Assembly: GCA_016708025.1 (NCBI GenBank)
Contig: JADJGQ010000002.1
Coordinates: 1-64,000 of the forward strand
Reading direction: 5' to 3'
Source: a bacterium
GTDB lineage: Bacteria; Zixibacteria; MSB-5A5; GN15; FEB-12
DNA: 64,000 nt
The notes under the pieces: generated by a model
Database searches by the model: none
Told to the model about the DNA's origin: nothing
Seen by the model: the letters and a program-made list of their open reading frames with translations, nothing else
Made by a program: the position numbers and the translations under genes
Shown here: one piece after another, positions 24,058-32,051 of the stretch
Numbering within the stretch: position 1 is the stretch's first letter
How the letters are laid out: every line of letters begins with the position of its first letter

Positions 24058-25455
24058 ATGGCGCACGAGAGAACCGCAACGACTGTTTCTGTCGACCTGC
24101 TGAAGAAGTACGACCGTCCGGGACCCCGTTACACCAGTTATCCGACTGTCCCGGTCTGGTCGAATGCGGTTGGCCCGAGTGATTATGAGCAGTCCTTGCG
24201 GAATGCCTCACAGCGCGAAAATGAGCCGCTGGCGATCTATGCGCATATTCCGTTCTGTCAGCGTCGCTGCTACTACTGCGGATGTAACACGGTTATCACC
24301 AACAACCAGCAACGAGTCGAAGATTACATCCACACTCTCCTCAATGAGGTAGACAATACCGCGCGGTTGCTCGGCAAACGAAACAAGATCAGTCAACTGC
24401 ATTTTGGTGGCGGTACACCGACCTATTTGGATTGCCAGGGAATGGCAATGCTGCTGAGGCATCTGGATAAGCACTTCGAGTTCTTGCCGGATGCCGAAAA
24501 GTCGATGGAGATCGACCCGCGGGTAACGACCGTGCAGCAGTTGGAGTTTCTGGCCAACAGCGGGTTCAACCGGATCTCGATGGGAGTTCAGGATTTCGAC
24601 CCGCTCGTGCAGGAAGCCTGCGGGCGGATCCAGCCGGTCGAGATGATTGAAAATCTGCTTGGGCATTGCCGCCGACTCGAATTCAAGGGGATCAATTTCG
24701 ATTTGATCTATGGCCTGCCGAAACAGACAGTCGAGGGATTCACGAAAACGATCGACACCGCGATTCAGATGCGGCCCGACAGACTGGCGGTTTACTCGTT
24801 TGCGTATCTTCCGAGTTCGATGGCGCACCAGTCGAAAATCCTCCCCGAGGATCTGCCATCGACAGAAGTGAAGTATCGCCTCTTTGCGACGGCGGTGGAG
24901 AAGTTTACGGCGGCCGGCTATCGGCAGATCGGCATGGATCATTTTGCGCTCCCCGAAGATGAACTAACCCGCGCTCAGGCGGATGGGCGGCTGTTCCGGA
25001 ATTTCATGGGATATACGGTGCAGCATTCGCCTGAGATGATCGGGCTTGGGATGTCTTCGATCGGGTATATCGACAATTCATTCTTCCAGAATCTAAGCAA
25101 GCTGGACAGCTACCAGAACGCAATTGCCGAAAAAGGCTTTGCCACCTATCGCGGGTTGCATTTGAATCAGGATGATCTGGTGCGACAGTATTTGATTACG
25201 CAGTTGATGTGCAATTTCAGACTGCAATACGACCAGCTCGAAGCGAAGCACGGGGTGAAGTACAGTGAGTACTTCGGTAACGAGCACAAGAATCTTGGGA
25301 TTTTCTTTGATGATGATCTCATAAAGGAATCCGCTGATGGCCTCTCTATCACGCCAGTTGGGCGGACATTTGTGCGGAATATTGCGATGACCTACGATGC
25401 CTATTTGAACGGAAGTCAGGCGGGCAAAGCCTCGACCTTTTCAAGGACGATCTGA
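24058..25455 (+). CDS. hemN: Oxygen-independent coproporphyrinogen III dehydrogenase (radical SAM)
   Basis: 465 aa. It oxidatively decarboxylates coproporphyrinogen III to protoporphyrinogen IX without oxygen. The Fe-S/SAM motif is at Cys67, Cys71 and Cys74 in FCQRRCYYCGCN, with the extra HemN-specific fourth cysteine Cys76. PRYTSYPT (24-31), needed in true HemN, is present, as are HFGGGTPTYL and GFNRISMGVQDFD. These distinguish it from HemW-like paralogues. Use of the anaerobic enzyme in the operon fits life at low oxygen, consistent with the NO reductase elsewhere in the window. Confidence 0.95.
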   Translation: MAHERTATTVSVDLLKKYDRPGPRYTSYPTVPVWSNAVGPSDYEQSLRNASQRENEPLAIYAHIPFCQRRCYYCGCNTVITNNQQRVEDYIHTLLNEVDNTARLLGKRNKISQLHFGGGTPTYLDCQGMAMLLRHLDKHFEFLPDAEKSMEIDPRVTTVQQLEFLANSGFNRISMGVQDFDPLVQEACGRIQPVEMIENLLGHCRRLEFKGINFDLIYGLPKQTVEGFTKTIDTAIQMRPDRLAVYSFAYLPSSMAHQSKILPEDLPSTEVKYRLFATAVEKFTAAGYRQIGMDHFALPEDELTRAQADGRLFRNFMGYTVQHSPEMIGLGMSSIGYIDNSFFQNLSKLDSYQNAIAEKGFATYRGLHLNQDDLVRQYLITQLMCNFRLQYDQLEAKHGVKYSEYFGNEHKNLGIFFDDDLIKESADGLSITPVGRTFVRNIAMTYDAYLNGSQAGKASTFSRTI

Positions 25456-26417
25456 TGTCTACGTCTTCCACTAAATGCTGCGCAATTCTTTTGGCGATGG
25501 GCGGTCCGGACTCCACCGCCGGAGTACAGCAGTATCTCTATAATATCTTCTCTGACCGTTCAATCATCCGCCTCCCCGGGGGGGCAATTCTGCAGAAGCC
25601 GTTTGCGGCAATGATCTCGCGGCTTCGTAAGAAGAAAGTGCAGCATCATTATGACCTTATCGGCGGCGGCTCTCCCCTGCTTAGATGGACGGATGCGCAG
25701 CGCGCTCTTCTGGAGGAAATCATCCAGCAGGAGCAACCGCAGTTCCGGGCATATGTCGCGATGCGGTATTATCATCCATATACGGATGCGGTGATTCGCC
25801 AGGCATATACAGATGGATTTCGGCGATTCTGCTTTATCCCGATGTATCCACAGTATTGCAAGGCAACAACAGGATCATCGTTTGAGGTTGCTGCCAATTC
25901 GCTCACATCACTCACCGGTGTGCAGTCGGTTTTTGTGAAGGATTTTCATGATGACCGCTCGTATATAGAACTGCTCCGGAGATACATCGCAGAGAATATC
26001 CGTTCGGGCGAGACACTTCTCTTTTCGGCGCATTCCATCCCGCAGACATTTGTGGATGAAGGGGATCCGTATGTGGATCAGATCCGTCGGACGGCGGCAT
26101 TGGCAGCGAATGGGCGGGAGTACTTTGTGTCATTTCAGAGTCGGACCGGCCCGGTACAATGGGTCGGACCGGATACGATAGTAGAAACGAAGCGGCTACT
26201 GGCAGAGCGTACGGGTGGGCTGTTCATTGTGCCTATCGCGTTTGTCTGCGATCATATAGAAACGCTGTATGAGATCGACATTGAGTTGGCGGGGATGCTC
26301 GACTCATCGGATGCGGCACGGATTCGCCGGATGCCGATGTTCAACGATGACCCGGCTTTCGCAGAGATGCTGGCCGGGATCGTCCGCGAAAGGATGACGC
26401 ACCATGCAGCAGTATGA
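25455..26417 (+). CDS. hemH: Ferrochelatase
   Basis: 320 aa. It inserts iron into a porphyrin. The catalytic histidine is His193 in LLFSAHSIPQTFVDEGDPY; VAMRYYHPY (101-109) and QSRTGPVQWVGPDT (around 232) are also conserved. N-terminal LLAMGGPDSTAGVQQYLYN is typical. No [2Fe-2S] C-terminal cysteine cluster is seen. The final substrate could be protoporphyrin or, in some lineages, coproporphyrin; since hemN precedes it, the protoporphyrin route is favoured. It shares one base with the hemN stop and overlaps hemG by 14 bases. Confidence 0.95.
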   Translation: MSTSSTKCCAILLAMGGPDSTAGVQQYLYNIFSDRSIIRLPGGAILQKPFAAMISRLRKKKVQHHYDLIGGGSPLLRWTDAQRALLEEIIQQEQPQFRAYVAMRYYHPYTDAVIRQAYTDGFRRFCFIPMYPQYCKATTGSSFEVAANSLTSLTGVQSVFVKDFHDDRSYIELLRRYIAENIRSGETLLFSAHSIPQTFVDEGDPYVDQIRRTAALAANGREYFVSFQSRTGPVQWVGPDTIVETKRLLAERTGGLFIVPIAFVCDHIETLYEIDIELAGMLDSSDAARIRRMPMFNDDPAFAEMLAGIVRERMTHHAAV

Positions 26418-27774
26418 TGTGATCATAGTGGGTGGCGGGATATCCGGGTTGAGCGTTCTGCATTATCTCAAAACGCGCAAAGCGGAGAAGACGGTTCGGC
26501 TGATCGAGGCGGAGAATCGGTTGGGTGGGACGATCGGGACCGACCAGATAGATGGATACAGTTTTGACTGGGGACCGAACGGATTTCTGGATAGAGAGCC
26601 GCTGACTCTCAAGCTGTGCGAAGAGCTTGGATTAAATGACCAGCTTGAGCGGGCGAATCCGAATGTCAGTAATCGCTTTATCCTTCGCGGCGGACGGCTC
26701 CGTCCGGTGCCAATGTCTCCCCCCAAATTCCTGATGTCCGACATTCTCAGTTGGCCGGGAAAATTGCGGCTGGCGAAAGAGCCATTTGCGGCGAAACGTC
26801 CGGATGGGGTCGATGAATCGATTTACGATTTTGGGAAGCGGCGCATTGGTCAGGAGGCGGCGGATTATCTGATTCAGCCGATGGTCTCCGGCGTTTTTGG
26901 CGGAGTTGCCAGCAAGCTTTCGCTCAAGTCATGTTTTCCGGTGATGCGCCAAATGGAAGATGAGCATGGTTCGCTGTTCAAGGCGATGATCGCTAAAGCG
27001 AAGAAAGCAAAAGCCGAGGGAAAGAAATCGGGTGGTCCCTCGGGGCCGGGTGGATGGCTTACCTCGTTTCATGGCGGGCTGAATAAAATTATCGAGCGGT
27101 TTCATGAGCGCTACAGCGACAGCATTATGTCCGGAAATGCGGTCGCGCACGTGAAGCGGAATGGAAACGGCTACCTGGTGACCCTGACGGATGGAACGAC
27201 ACTGCATGCCGGTTCGGTCGTGCTGGCGACGCCATCGTTTCAGGCGGCAAGAGTGGTCTCGCATTTGTCGTTGCCACTGACGGAACTTCTCGGGCAGATT
27301 CCGTACGCACCGATATCAGTGATCTGTATGGGGTACGATGCGAAGCAGATCAAGCGGAGTATGGATGGATTCGGATTCCTGGTGCCCTCGAAAGAGAATC
27401 GGCGGATTCTCGGGTCGATCTGGACCTCATCGATATTTGATAAGCGCGCGCCGGAAGGGAAGATCCAGTTTCGGACGATGGTTGGCGGCGACGGTGACCA
27501 TGATTCGATCAATCTGTCAGATGCAGATTTGCTGACAGCCGTGAAGAAGGATCTTGGTGACGTGATAGGTATCGTTGGTGAGCCGGAGTTGGTGAAGATA
27601 TATCGTTGGAAATATGGAATTCCGCAGTATCGGATCGGCCATTCAAAGATCATGGCGAGTATTGAGATGGAGTTGTCGCGGAACATCGGACTGTTTTTGG
27701 CGAACAACGCGTATTATGGTATCAGCCTGAATGACTGCGTGAAGCAGGCCTTCAAAGTCGCCGCATTGGTGTAG
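26404..27774 (+). CDS. hemG: Protoporphyrinogen oxidase, FAD-dependent (HemY type)
   Basis: 456 aa. It oxidises protoporphyrinogen IX to protoporphyrin IX. N-terminal FAD motif VIIVGGGISGLSVLHYL, then IEAENRLGGTIGT. The family motif GPNGFLDREPLTLKLCEELGL is at about 57-77. It is the oxygen-dependent HemY/PgoX type (sometimes named hemY), not the flavodoxin-like HemG or HemJ. Its pairing with anaerobic hemN is common in facultative organisms, where quinones or other acceptors may replace oxygen. It is the last gene of the operon; the 3' spacer has only a dispersed hairpin repeat. Confidence 0.93.
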   Translation: MQQYDVIIVGGGISGLSVLHYLKTRKAEKTVRLIEAENRLGGTIGTDQIDGYSFDWGPNGFLDREPLTLKLCEELGLNDQLERANPNVSNRFILRGGRLRPVPMSPPKFLMSDILSWPGKLRLAKEPFAAKRPDGVDESIYDFGKRRIGQEAADYLIQPMVSGVFGGVASKLSLKSCFPVMRQMEDEHGSLFKAMIAKAKKAKAEGKKSGGPSGPGGWLTSFHGGLNKIIERFHERYSDSIMSGNAVAHVKRNGNGYLVTLTDGTTLHAGSVVLATPSFQAARVVSHLSLPLTELLGQIPYAPISVICMGYDAKQIKRSMDGFGFLVPSKENRRILGSIWTSSIFDKRAPEGKIQFRTMVGGDGDHDSINLSDADLLTAVKKDLGDVIGIVGEPELVKIYRWKYGIPQYRIGHSKIMASIEMELSRNIGLFLANNAYYGISLNDCVKQAFKVAALV

Positions 27775-27815
27775 GCTCCCTTTTACCCTTTAACATCTGT
27801 CATTTAGTGCCTCTT

Positions 27816-27831
27816 CCCAGCGAAAGCTGGG
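27816..27831. repeat. Dispersed hairpin CCCAGC-GAAA-GCTGGG
   Basis: A 6-bp perfect stem with a GAAA tetraloop, set in CTTCCCAGCGAAAGCTGGGA followed by TCCAG. Elements of the form CCCGCGAAAGCGGGAATCCAG are widespread bacterial repeats (recollection). It lies between the convergent heme operon and lipoprotein genes and may also end transcripts, though there is no T-run. Confidence 0.6.
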
Positions 27832-27885
27832 ATCCAGACTTTTGATTGACCACACCAAGAGCCGAGACTCACCAATCAGCGGCAG

Positions 27886-28440
27886 TTAATAGTTACATCC
27901 CTTTCGTTCAATCGCCTGGATTGTATCAAACTGTACGGTTTGCCCCTTATAGGTTATGAATTCATTCAATACAATTCTCACTGGGAGGTCGCCATTTTCA
28001 GGAACGATTGAAGGTTCTACAAATGTTCGATAATGTAGCCTGAACATGTATTTACTGGGACTATCTTTCCTTTCCACATACTGGGCGGTGTCGTTTAGTG
28101 CGTAGGTGTCACTTTCTTTCCTCCACTGCATCACGGAATCTGCAACCAGTACTTGAACTTCCTCTGGCCGAAACTTGATATCGTTTCGACTGACACTGAA
28201 GGCAACTTCAAGGTTTAAGTAGAGATCGTAATCGCCACAAGGCCGGTTAGTATAACTGTCAAAGCGAAGCCTAAGTCGTCCATCGAGTTTTCGAATAGTC
28301 AAATTGGATTTACGTTCCTCGCCAAAGAACAAACGCATCTCCGGATTTGGGCAACCGGATAACAACGCGACCACAATCAAACCCATTGCAGCCAACATCA
28401 AAAAGGGCATCACTATTCTTGGACCTTGCGAGAGCATCAT
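27886..28440 (-). CDS. Hypothetical lipoprotein, 184 aa
   Basis: The start is set to ATG 28440, 7 bases after GGAGGA; the open frame extends further upstream but that part is a dispersed repeat. The N-terminus has a lipoprotein signal peptide with helix MPFLMLAAMGLIVVALLSGC, lipobox LLSGC. The mature protein is beta-rich and polar, has a CGDYDLYLNL stretch in the middle and a C-terminal KGCNY, and no family I know. The residue after the lipid-bearing cysteine is Pro; sorting cannot be predicted. It is encoded alone, convergent with the heme operon. Confidence 0.6.
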   Translation of the reverse strand: MMLSQGPRIVMPFLMLAAMGLIVVALLSGCPNPEMRLFFGEERKSNLTIRKLDGRLRLRFDSYTNRPCGDYDLYLNLEVAFSVSRNDIKFRPEEVQVLVADSVMQWRKESDTYALNDTAQYVERKDSPSKYMFRLHYRTFVEPSIVPENGDLPVRIVLNEFITYKGQTVQFDTIQAIERKGCNY

Positions 28441-28518
28441 ACCCATTCCTCCTTCCGCATCTTCATAATAGGATTCCCCTGTCCTCGTTGTCCAATCAAA
28501 AAGATGGTGGAGGATGGT

Positions 28519-28564
28519 GTCGAAACCTGCGCTTTGCGCACCCCTTCGGGGCATCGGTTTCGAC
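28519..28564. repeat. Nested hairpin repeat GTCGAAACC...GGTTTCGAC
   Basis: Outer arms of 9 bp (28519-28527 and 28556-28564) enclose a second hairpin CCCC-TTC-GGGG (28541-28551). The symmetric design suggests a dispersed structured repeat. It overlaps the upstream extension of the lipoprotein frame. Confidence 0.7.
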
Positions 28565-28611
28565 CTACACTCCTGGGGCGACGGACCCGCCCCGCCGGAA
28601 ATACTTCTGTC

Positions 28612-28639
28612 TTGACAAATTTTCTTGAAACCCTATCTT
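28612..28639 (+). promoter_or_regulatory. Sigma70-like promoter for a short transcript
   Basis: TTGACA (28612-28617), a 16-base spacer, then TATCTT (28634-28639). A strong ribosome-binding site, a 17-codon frame and an intrinsic terminator follow within 180 bases. The same two hexamers occur before the peptide cluster at 62549. Confidence 0.6.
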
Positions 28640-28709
28640 AGGCAGGTCGTATAGTAGACCGATAACATAATCGAACACAGTGCTGCAACAGCAGGAAGGA
28701 GGCGTACAT

Positions 28710-28763
28710 ATGCAAAGATCATTGAAGAGTGCACCGGTGCGCCTCGGTCTGGCCTGTCGCTAG
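28710..28763 (+). CDS. 17-residue leader-like peptide
   Basis: ATG 28710 has AGGAGG 7 bases upstream, one of the best ribosome-binding sites in the window, and the frame closes with TAG after 17 codons. The peptide is MQRSLKSAPVRLGLACR: basic, with a single cysteine next to last. A strong promoter lies upstream and an intrinsic terminator 30 bases downstream, so the unit makes a short RNA of about 170 bases. It may be an attenuator leader for the genes after it (58-aa frame and rsgA), a dual-function small RNA, or a free peptide. No run of one amino acid points to a particular attenuation signal. Confidence 0.5.
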   Translation: MQRSLKSAPVRLGLACR

Positions 28764-28792
28764 CAATCGAATAATTCTCCATTGCATGCGCG

Positions 28793-28814
28793 GCCGTCGA
28801 TAGACGGCTTTTTT
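28793..28814 (+). terminator. Intrinsic terminator after the 17-aa frame
   Basis: Stem GCCGTC/GACGGC, loop GATA, followed directly by six T (28809-28814). Good geometry. It separates the short transcript from the 58-aa frame and rsgA. Confidence 0.8.
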
Positions 28815-28910
28815 ATTACCCAGTCCGGACGGGGCGTTTCGCCCAGCCGCGGCGTGATCTCACAATATCCCTCTGCGGCATAACCCTTTGCATGTACGAA
28901 AGGAGTAGCC

Positions 28911-29087
28911 ATGTCTGACATGACTGCTGACCTGACTAAACAACTAAAGGAGCTTCGTCCGCCGGATGAAAAAAATGATCGCCCACAGCTAAAATTGCGC
29001 GATCTTCTGGCTCACGGGCTTCCTGAACCAAAGACTCAGGGAAAAAAACATGAGTATAGAATCCTTAGGCTGGAGCGATACTTTTGA
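28911..29087 (+). CDS. Small protein, 58 aa, overlapping rsgA
   Basis: ATG 28911 follows AGGAG closely. The frame encodes a charged, helix-prone peptide (DLTKQLKELRPPDEKNDRPQ, then KLRDLLAHGLPEP) and ends 38 bases inside rsgA in another frame. No membrane segment, no cysteine, no family recognised. It is plausibly real because of its ribosome-binding site and spacing, and translation through it could open the rsgA start, whose own site (AGGGA) is weaker. It could also be only a leader for coupling. Its last part is constrained by the overlap with rsgA. Confidence 0.45.
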   Translation: MSDMTADLTKQLKELRPPDEKNDRPQLKLRDLLAHGLPEPKTQGKKHEYRILRLERYF

Positions 29088-30111
29088 TGAGAGCTTCCGC
29101 CAATATCGCGAGGCCGGCTATCAACCGGCTCGCGTCGCTCGCGAAGACCGCGAACGATTTCAGTTACTGACCAACGATGGCGAGATCCGCGCCGAAGTAA
29201 CCGGACGGTTTCGTCACAATGCGAAAACGCGACGTGATTTTCCGGCGGTCGGCGATTGGGTGGCGGTGGAGATTCCGCCGCAATCTGATATCGGATTGAT
29301 CCACGCGGTCCTTCCGCGCAAGTCGATCTTCAGTCGCGGCGCTACTGGCGCTACGACTGAGGAGCAGGTAGTTGCCGCCAATGTCGACATCGCTTTTCTG
29401 GTGATGGATCTCGGGCGCGATTTCAATCCCCGCAGAATCGAGCGATATCTGACTCTCACCTGGGAGTCGGGCGCCTCACCGGTGATCCTCTTGACCAAAA
29501 CCGATGTTGCGCTTGAGATCGATAGTTCGGTCGCCGAGATCGAATCGATCGCTCTCGGAGTGCCGGTGCATGCTGTCAGCGCGGTGGCACACGAGGGGAT
29601 GGAGCAGATCCAGCAATATCTTGAGCCGGGGAAAACTGTCGCGCTGTTTGGATCTTCGGGTGCGGGGAAATCAACTTTGATCAACGCGTTGTTGGGCGAA
29701 GAGAAATTGCTGACACGCGAACTCAAGGAGGATGGCCGCGGCCGCCACACCACGACCTGGAGGGAGTTGATACAACTTCCATCCGGAGCGTTGGTGATTG
29801 ATACGCCGGGGATGAAGCAGGTCGAACTCTGGGCGGATGAATCCAGTCTGGATGAATCATTCGACGACATCAGTGCCCTGGCTTCGCAATGCAAGTTCAG
29901 CGATTGCAGTCACGGATCTGAGCCCGGTTGCGCGGTCCAGGCTGCGTTGGCCGATGGGCGACTGTCGGCCGAACGGATTGCATCATATGACAAACTTCAA
30001 AGGGAGCTGAAATACCTTCACCGCAAGCAGGATATCCGAGCCGCGCTGGAGGAGAAAGCTCGCTGGAAGAAGATCCATATGCTGGCCAAGCGGATCGCCA
30101 AGAATAAATAA
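29050..30111 (+). CDS. rsgA: Ribosome small-subunit GTPase RsgA (YjeQ)
   Basis: 353 aa. A circularly permuted GTPase that helps late maturation of the 30S ribosomal subunit. An OB fold comes first (residues 20-90). The GTPase motifs appear in permuted order: G4 LLTKTD (147-152), P-loop GSSGAGKS (201-208), switch HTTT (233-236), G3 DTPG (251-254). The C-terminal zinc knuckle is complete: Cys281, Cys286, His288, Cys294 in CKFSDCSHGSEPGC. N-terminal LGW is usual. The start overlaps the 58-aa frame by 38 bases. Confidence 0.95.
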   Translation: MSIESLGWSDTFDESFRQYREAGYQPARVAREDRERFQLLTNDGEIRAEVTGRFRHNAKTRRDFPAVGDWVAVEIPPQSDIGLIHAVLPRKSIFSRGATGATTEEQVVAANVDIAFLVMDLGRDFNPRRIERYLTLTWESGASPVILLTKTDVALEIDSSVAEIESIALGVPVHAVSAVAHEGMEQIQQYLEPGKTVALFGSSGAGKSTLINALLGEEKLLTRELKEDGRGRHTTTWRELIQLPSGALVIDTPGMKQVELWADESSLDESFDDISALASQCKFSDCSHGSEPGCAVQAALADGRLSAERIASYDKLQRELKYLHRKQDIRAALEEKARWKKIHMLAKRIAKNK

Positions 30112-30117
30112 CCGATT

Positions 30118-30143
30118 GGCCGGCATATAGATAACTGCCGGCC
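30118..30143. terminator. Hairpin after rsgA
   Basis: GGCCGGCA/TGCCGGCC, an 8-bp perfect stem with a 10-base loop, seven bases after the rsgA stop. No T-run follows, so it may slow or protect the RNA end rather than terminate fully. Confidence 0.5.
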
Positions 30144-30200
30144 TCCGGTACCGCTTTAGCCTTGCGATTCTGGACCGATAAGGTATCTTATGGGTACAAT

Positions 30201-30488
30201 ATGAGCATGAGCAAAGCAGCCCTTTCATTCTTACTGATCTTCCTCCTGGCCGCGCCGATGGTGCTGCCGCTGGAAGAATTTTGCTCCGAAGGGGATGATT
30301 GTTGTGATCTCCCCTGCGCGGACTGCTATTACCATTGCTCGTGCAGTCTGACGTTCTCCGCTTTGCCGGCGACGCTGATTGAATTTGCCAATCATACGAT
30401 GACCGCCGATGCCTCTATGGAGTTCCTGGAAGCCGCGACCGCTCCCGGATTTGCGTTGCTTCCCGATCTTCCCCCGCGACTTTCCTGA
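30201..30488 (+). CDS. Small exported cysteine-rich protein next to metal efflux genes
   Basis: The start is set to ATG 30201 because a signal peptide begins there (MSMSKAALSFLLIFLLAAPM); 95 aa. Just after the predicted cleavage comes a cluster of eight cysteines in 21 residues (CSEGDDCCDLPCADCYYHCS and one more Cys), with one His and several acids, a natural soft-metal site. The rest is plain and ends in PPRLS. It lies 80 bases before a heavy-metal adaptor gene, so a periplasmic metal-binding or sensing role is likely. No ribosome-binding site is clear; TACAAT directly before the ATG could be a promoter -10, which would make the message nearly leaderless. No named family. Confidence 0.6.
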   Translation: MSMSKAALSFLLIFLLAAPMVLPLEEFCSEGDDCCDLPCADCYYHCSCSLTFSALPATLIEFANHTMTADASMEFLEAATAPGFALLPDLPPRLS

Positions 30489-30568
30489 CACCTCCTTCTT
30501 CTTTTCAACAGATTGAACGCAGGTAGCTGTTTATCTGCGGTAACCTATTTCGATGAGGTGCGCCAGGA

Positions 30569-32050
30569 ATGAAAAACTGGATCCCATACATATTGATACT
30601 AGCGGTCGGCATAGCGCTCGGTCTGGGCGGCTCTACCCTCTTTACTGCCGACGACCATACTGATGCGGTTGAGGCCACCACCGAACATTCTGCCGATGAT
30701 GGCCACGGACATGACGCCGTGACAGCCAATGACTGGTGCGCGGAACATCGCGTGCCGGAATCAGCCTGTACACTCTGTAATCCTGATCTGATACCAAAAT
30801 TCAAAGAAGCGAATGACTGGTGTGGAGGACATGGTATACCGGAGTCGCACTGCCGGCTCTGCAATCCGGATATTCATTTCCCGAATGAACCGGTGCAGAC
30901 AGTGGCGATGACTGACCCGATCAAAACCTCGGTCTTTTATCCGGCCAATGTGGTTGACTGCGCGACTAACAACGCGATCATCCAATTCGCCAGCGCGGAG
31001 ACAGCCAGTCGCGCCGGATTGACGGTTGAGCCGGTGCTGTCGTTCTCTGGCGATGCATATATCGAGGCGCCCGCCGAGATCAAGTTTGACGATACGAAAA
31101 CGACTATGCTGACATTGACTGTTCCGACCCTGGTGACACGCTGGTTTGTTGAACCGGGTGAGCAGATCTTCAGCGGACAGAAACTGGCGGAGTTGGAGTC
31201 GCCGGACATAGCGCGCCTTCAGGCGGATTACCTGCAGGCGACGGCCGATTACCGGGTGGCGGCACAGTCGCTGGAGCGCGGCAAGTCGCTTCGTAAGAGT
31301 GATCTCATCAGTGAATCTGAAATGGAGCGAATCGAAGCGGATGCGTTCGCCGCAGAAGCGGACCTTGCCGGTGTGCGGGGAATGCTGTTGACCGGCGGAT
31401 TCTCCGAGACCGACCTCAAGCTTCTGGATAGCAGTCGGCAGATCACGCAGCGCTACACATTGCGGGCATCATCGACCGGTCTGTTGATCGAACGCCGCGC
31501 GCCGATCGGCGAACTGCTCGAAGCTGGCCGTCCACTGGCGATCGTCGGTAATCCATCGGCACTTTGGCTGGAAGCGAATCTCCGCGAGCGGGACCTTTCG
31601 GCGATCAAGGTCGGACAGCGAGTGGAGTTTTCCGCCGATGGCGGCGCGGTCGAACGGACTGCCGCTGAAGTGATCTGGGTCTCCAAGTATCTCGATGAGG
31701 AGACACGGACCGGCACTGTCCGCGCCCGACTGCTCTCTCCATCCAGTGAAATATCGGCCAATTTGTTTGGTCGAGCCAAGTTCCTGATTGATGACCAGTC
31801 TGCGCTGGCAGTGGTTTCGCGAGATGCCGTGCAGTGGGAGGGATGCTGCAATGTGGTTTTCGTGCAGGAAGCGGTCGACCGGTATCGCCCGCGCAAAGTG
31901 ACGATCGCTCGCGGCGACAACGATCACTACCGCGTTTTCTCGGGAGTCATTCCGGGGGAGCAGGTGGTGGTGGATGGAAGCTATTTGCTGAAGACAGAAC
32001 TAAAGAAAGGCTCAATTGGCGCGGGATGCTGCGGACTCGAGGCAAAGTAG
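30569..32050 (+). CDS. Heavy-metal RND efflux periplasmic adaptor (CusB/CzcB-like)
   Basis: 493 aa. N-terminal signal anchor (WIPYILILAVGIALGLGGST), then a His/Asp-rich linker (EHSADDGHGHD). Two copies of a metal-binding motif follow: WCAEHRVPESACTLCNP (56-72) and WCGGHGIPESHCRLCNP (84-100). Then come the adaptor domains: barrel/lipoyl region (VTRWFVEPGEQIFSGQKLAE), alpha-hairpin (ARLQADYLQATADYRVAAQS), second lipoyl half and membrane-proximal domain. It ends in GAGCCGLEAK, another Cys pair. Family knowledge: such adaptors capture metal ions and pass them to the CusA-type pump. Soft metals (Cu, Ag) or Zn/Cd are likely; the Cys-rich sites favour soft metals. One base separates it from the pump gene. 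No outer-membrane factor gene is adjacent. Confidence 0.88.
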   Translation: MKNWIPYILILAVGIALGLGGSTLFTADDHTDAVEATTEHSADDGHGHDAVTANDWCAEHRVPESACTLCNPDLIPKFKEANDWCGGHGIPESHCRLCNPDIHFPNEPVQTVAMTDPIKTSVFYPANVVDCATNNAIIQFASAETASRAGLTVEPVLSFSGDAYIEAPAEIKFDDTKTTMLTLTVPTLVTRWFVEPGEQIFSGQKLAELESPDIARLQADYLQATADYRVAAQSLERGKSLRKSDLISESEMERIEADAFAAEADLAGVRGMLLTGGFSETDLKLLDSSRQITQRYTLRASSTGLLIERRAPIGELLEAGRPLAIVGNPSALWLEANLRERDLSAIKVGQRVEFSADGGAVERTAAEVIWVSKYLDEETRTGTVRARLLSPSSEISANLFGRAKFLIDDQSALAVVSRDAVQWEGCCNVVFVQEAVDRYRPRKVTIARGDNDHYRVFSGVIPGEQVVVDGSYLLKTELKKGSIGAGCCGLEAK

Positions 32051-32051
32051 C

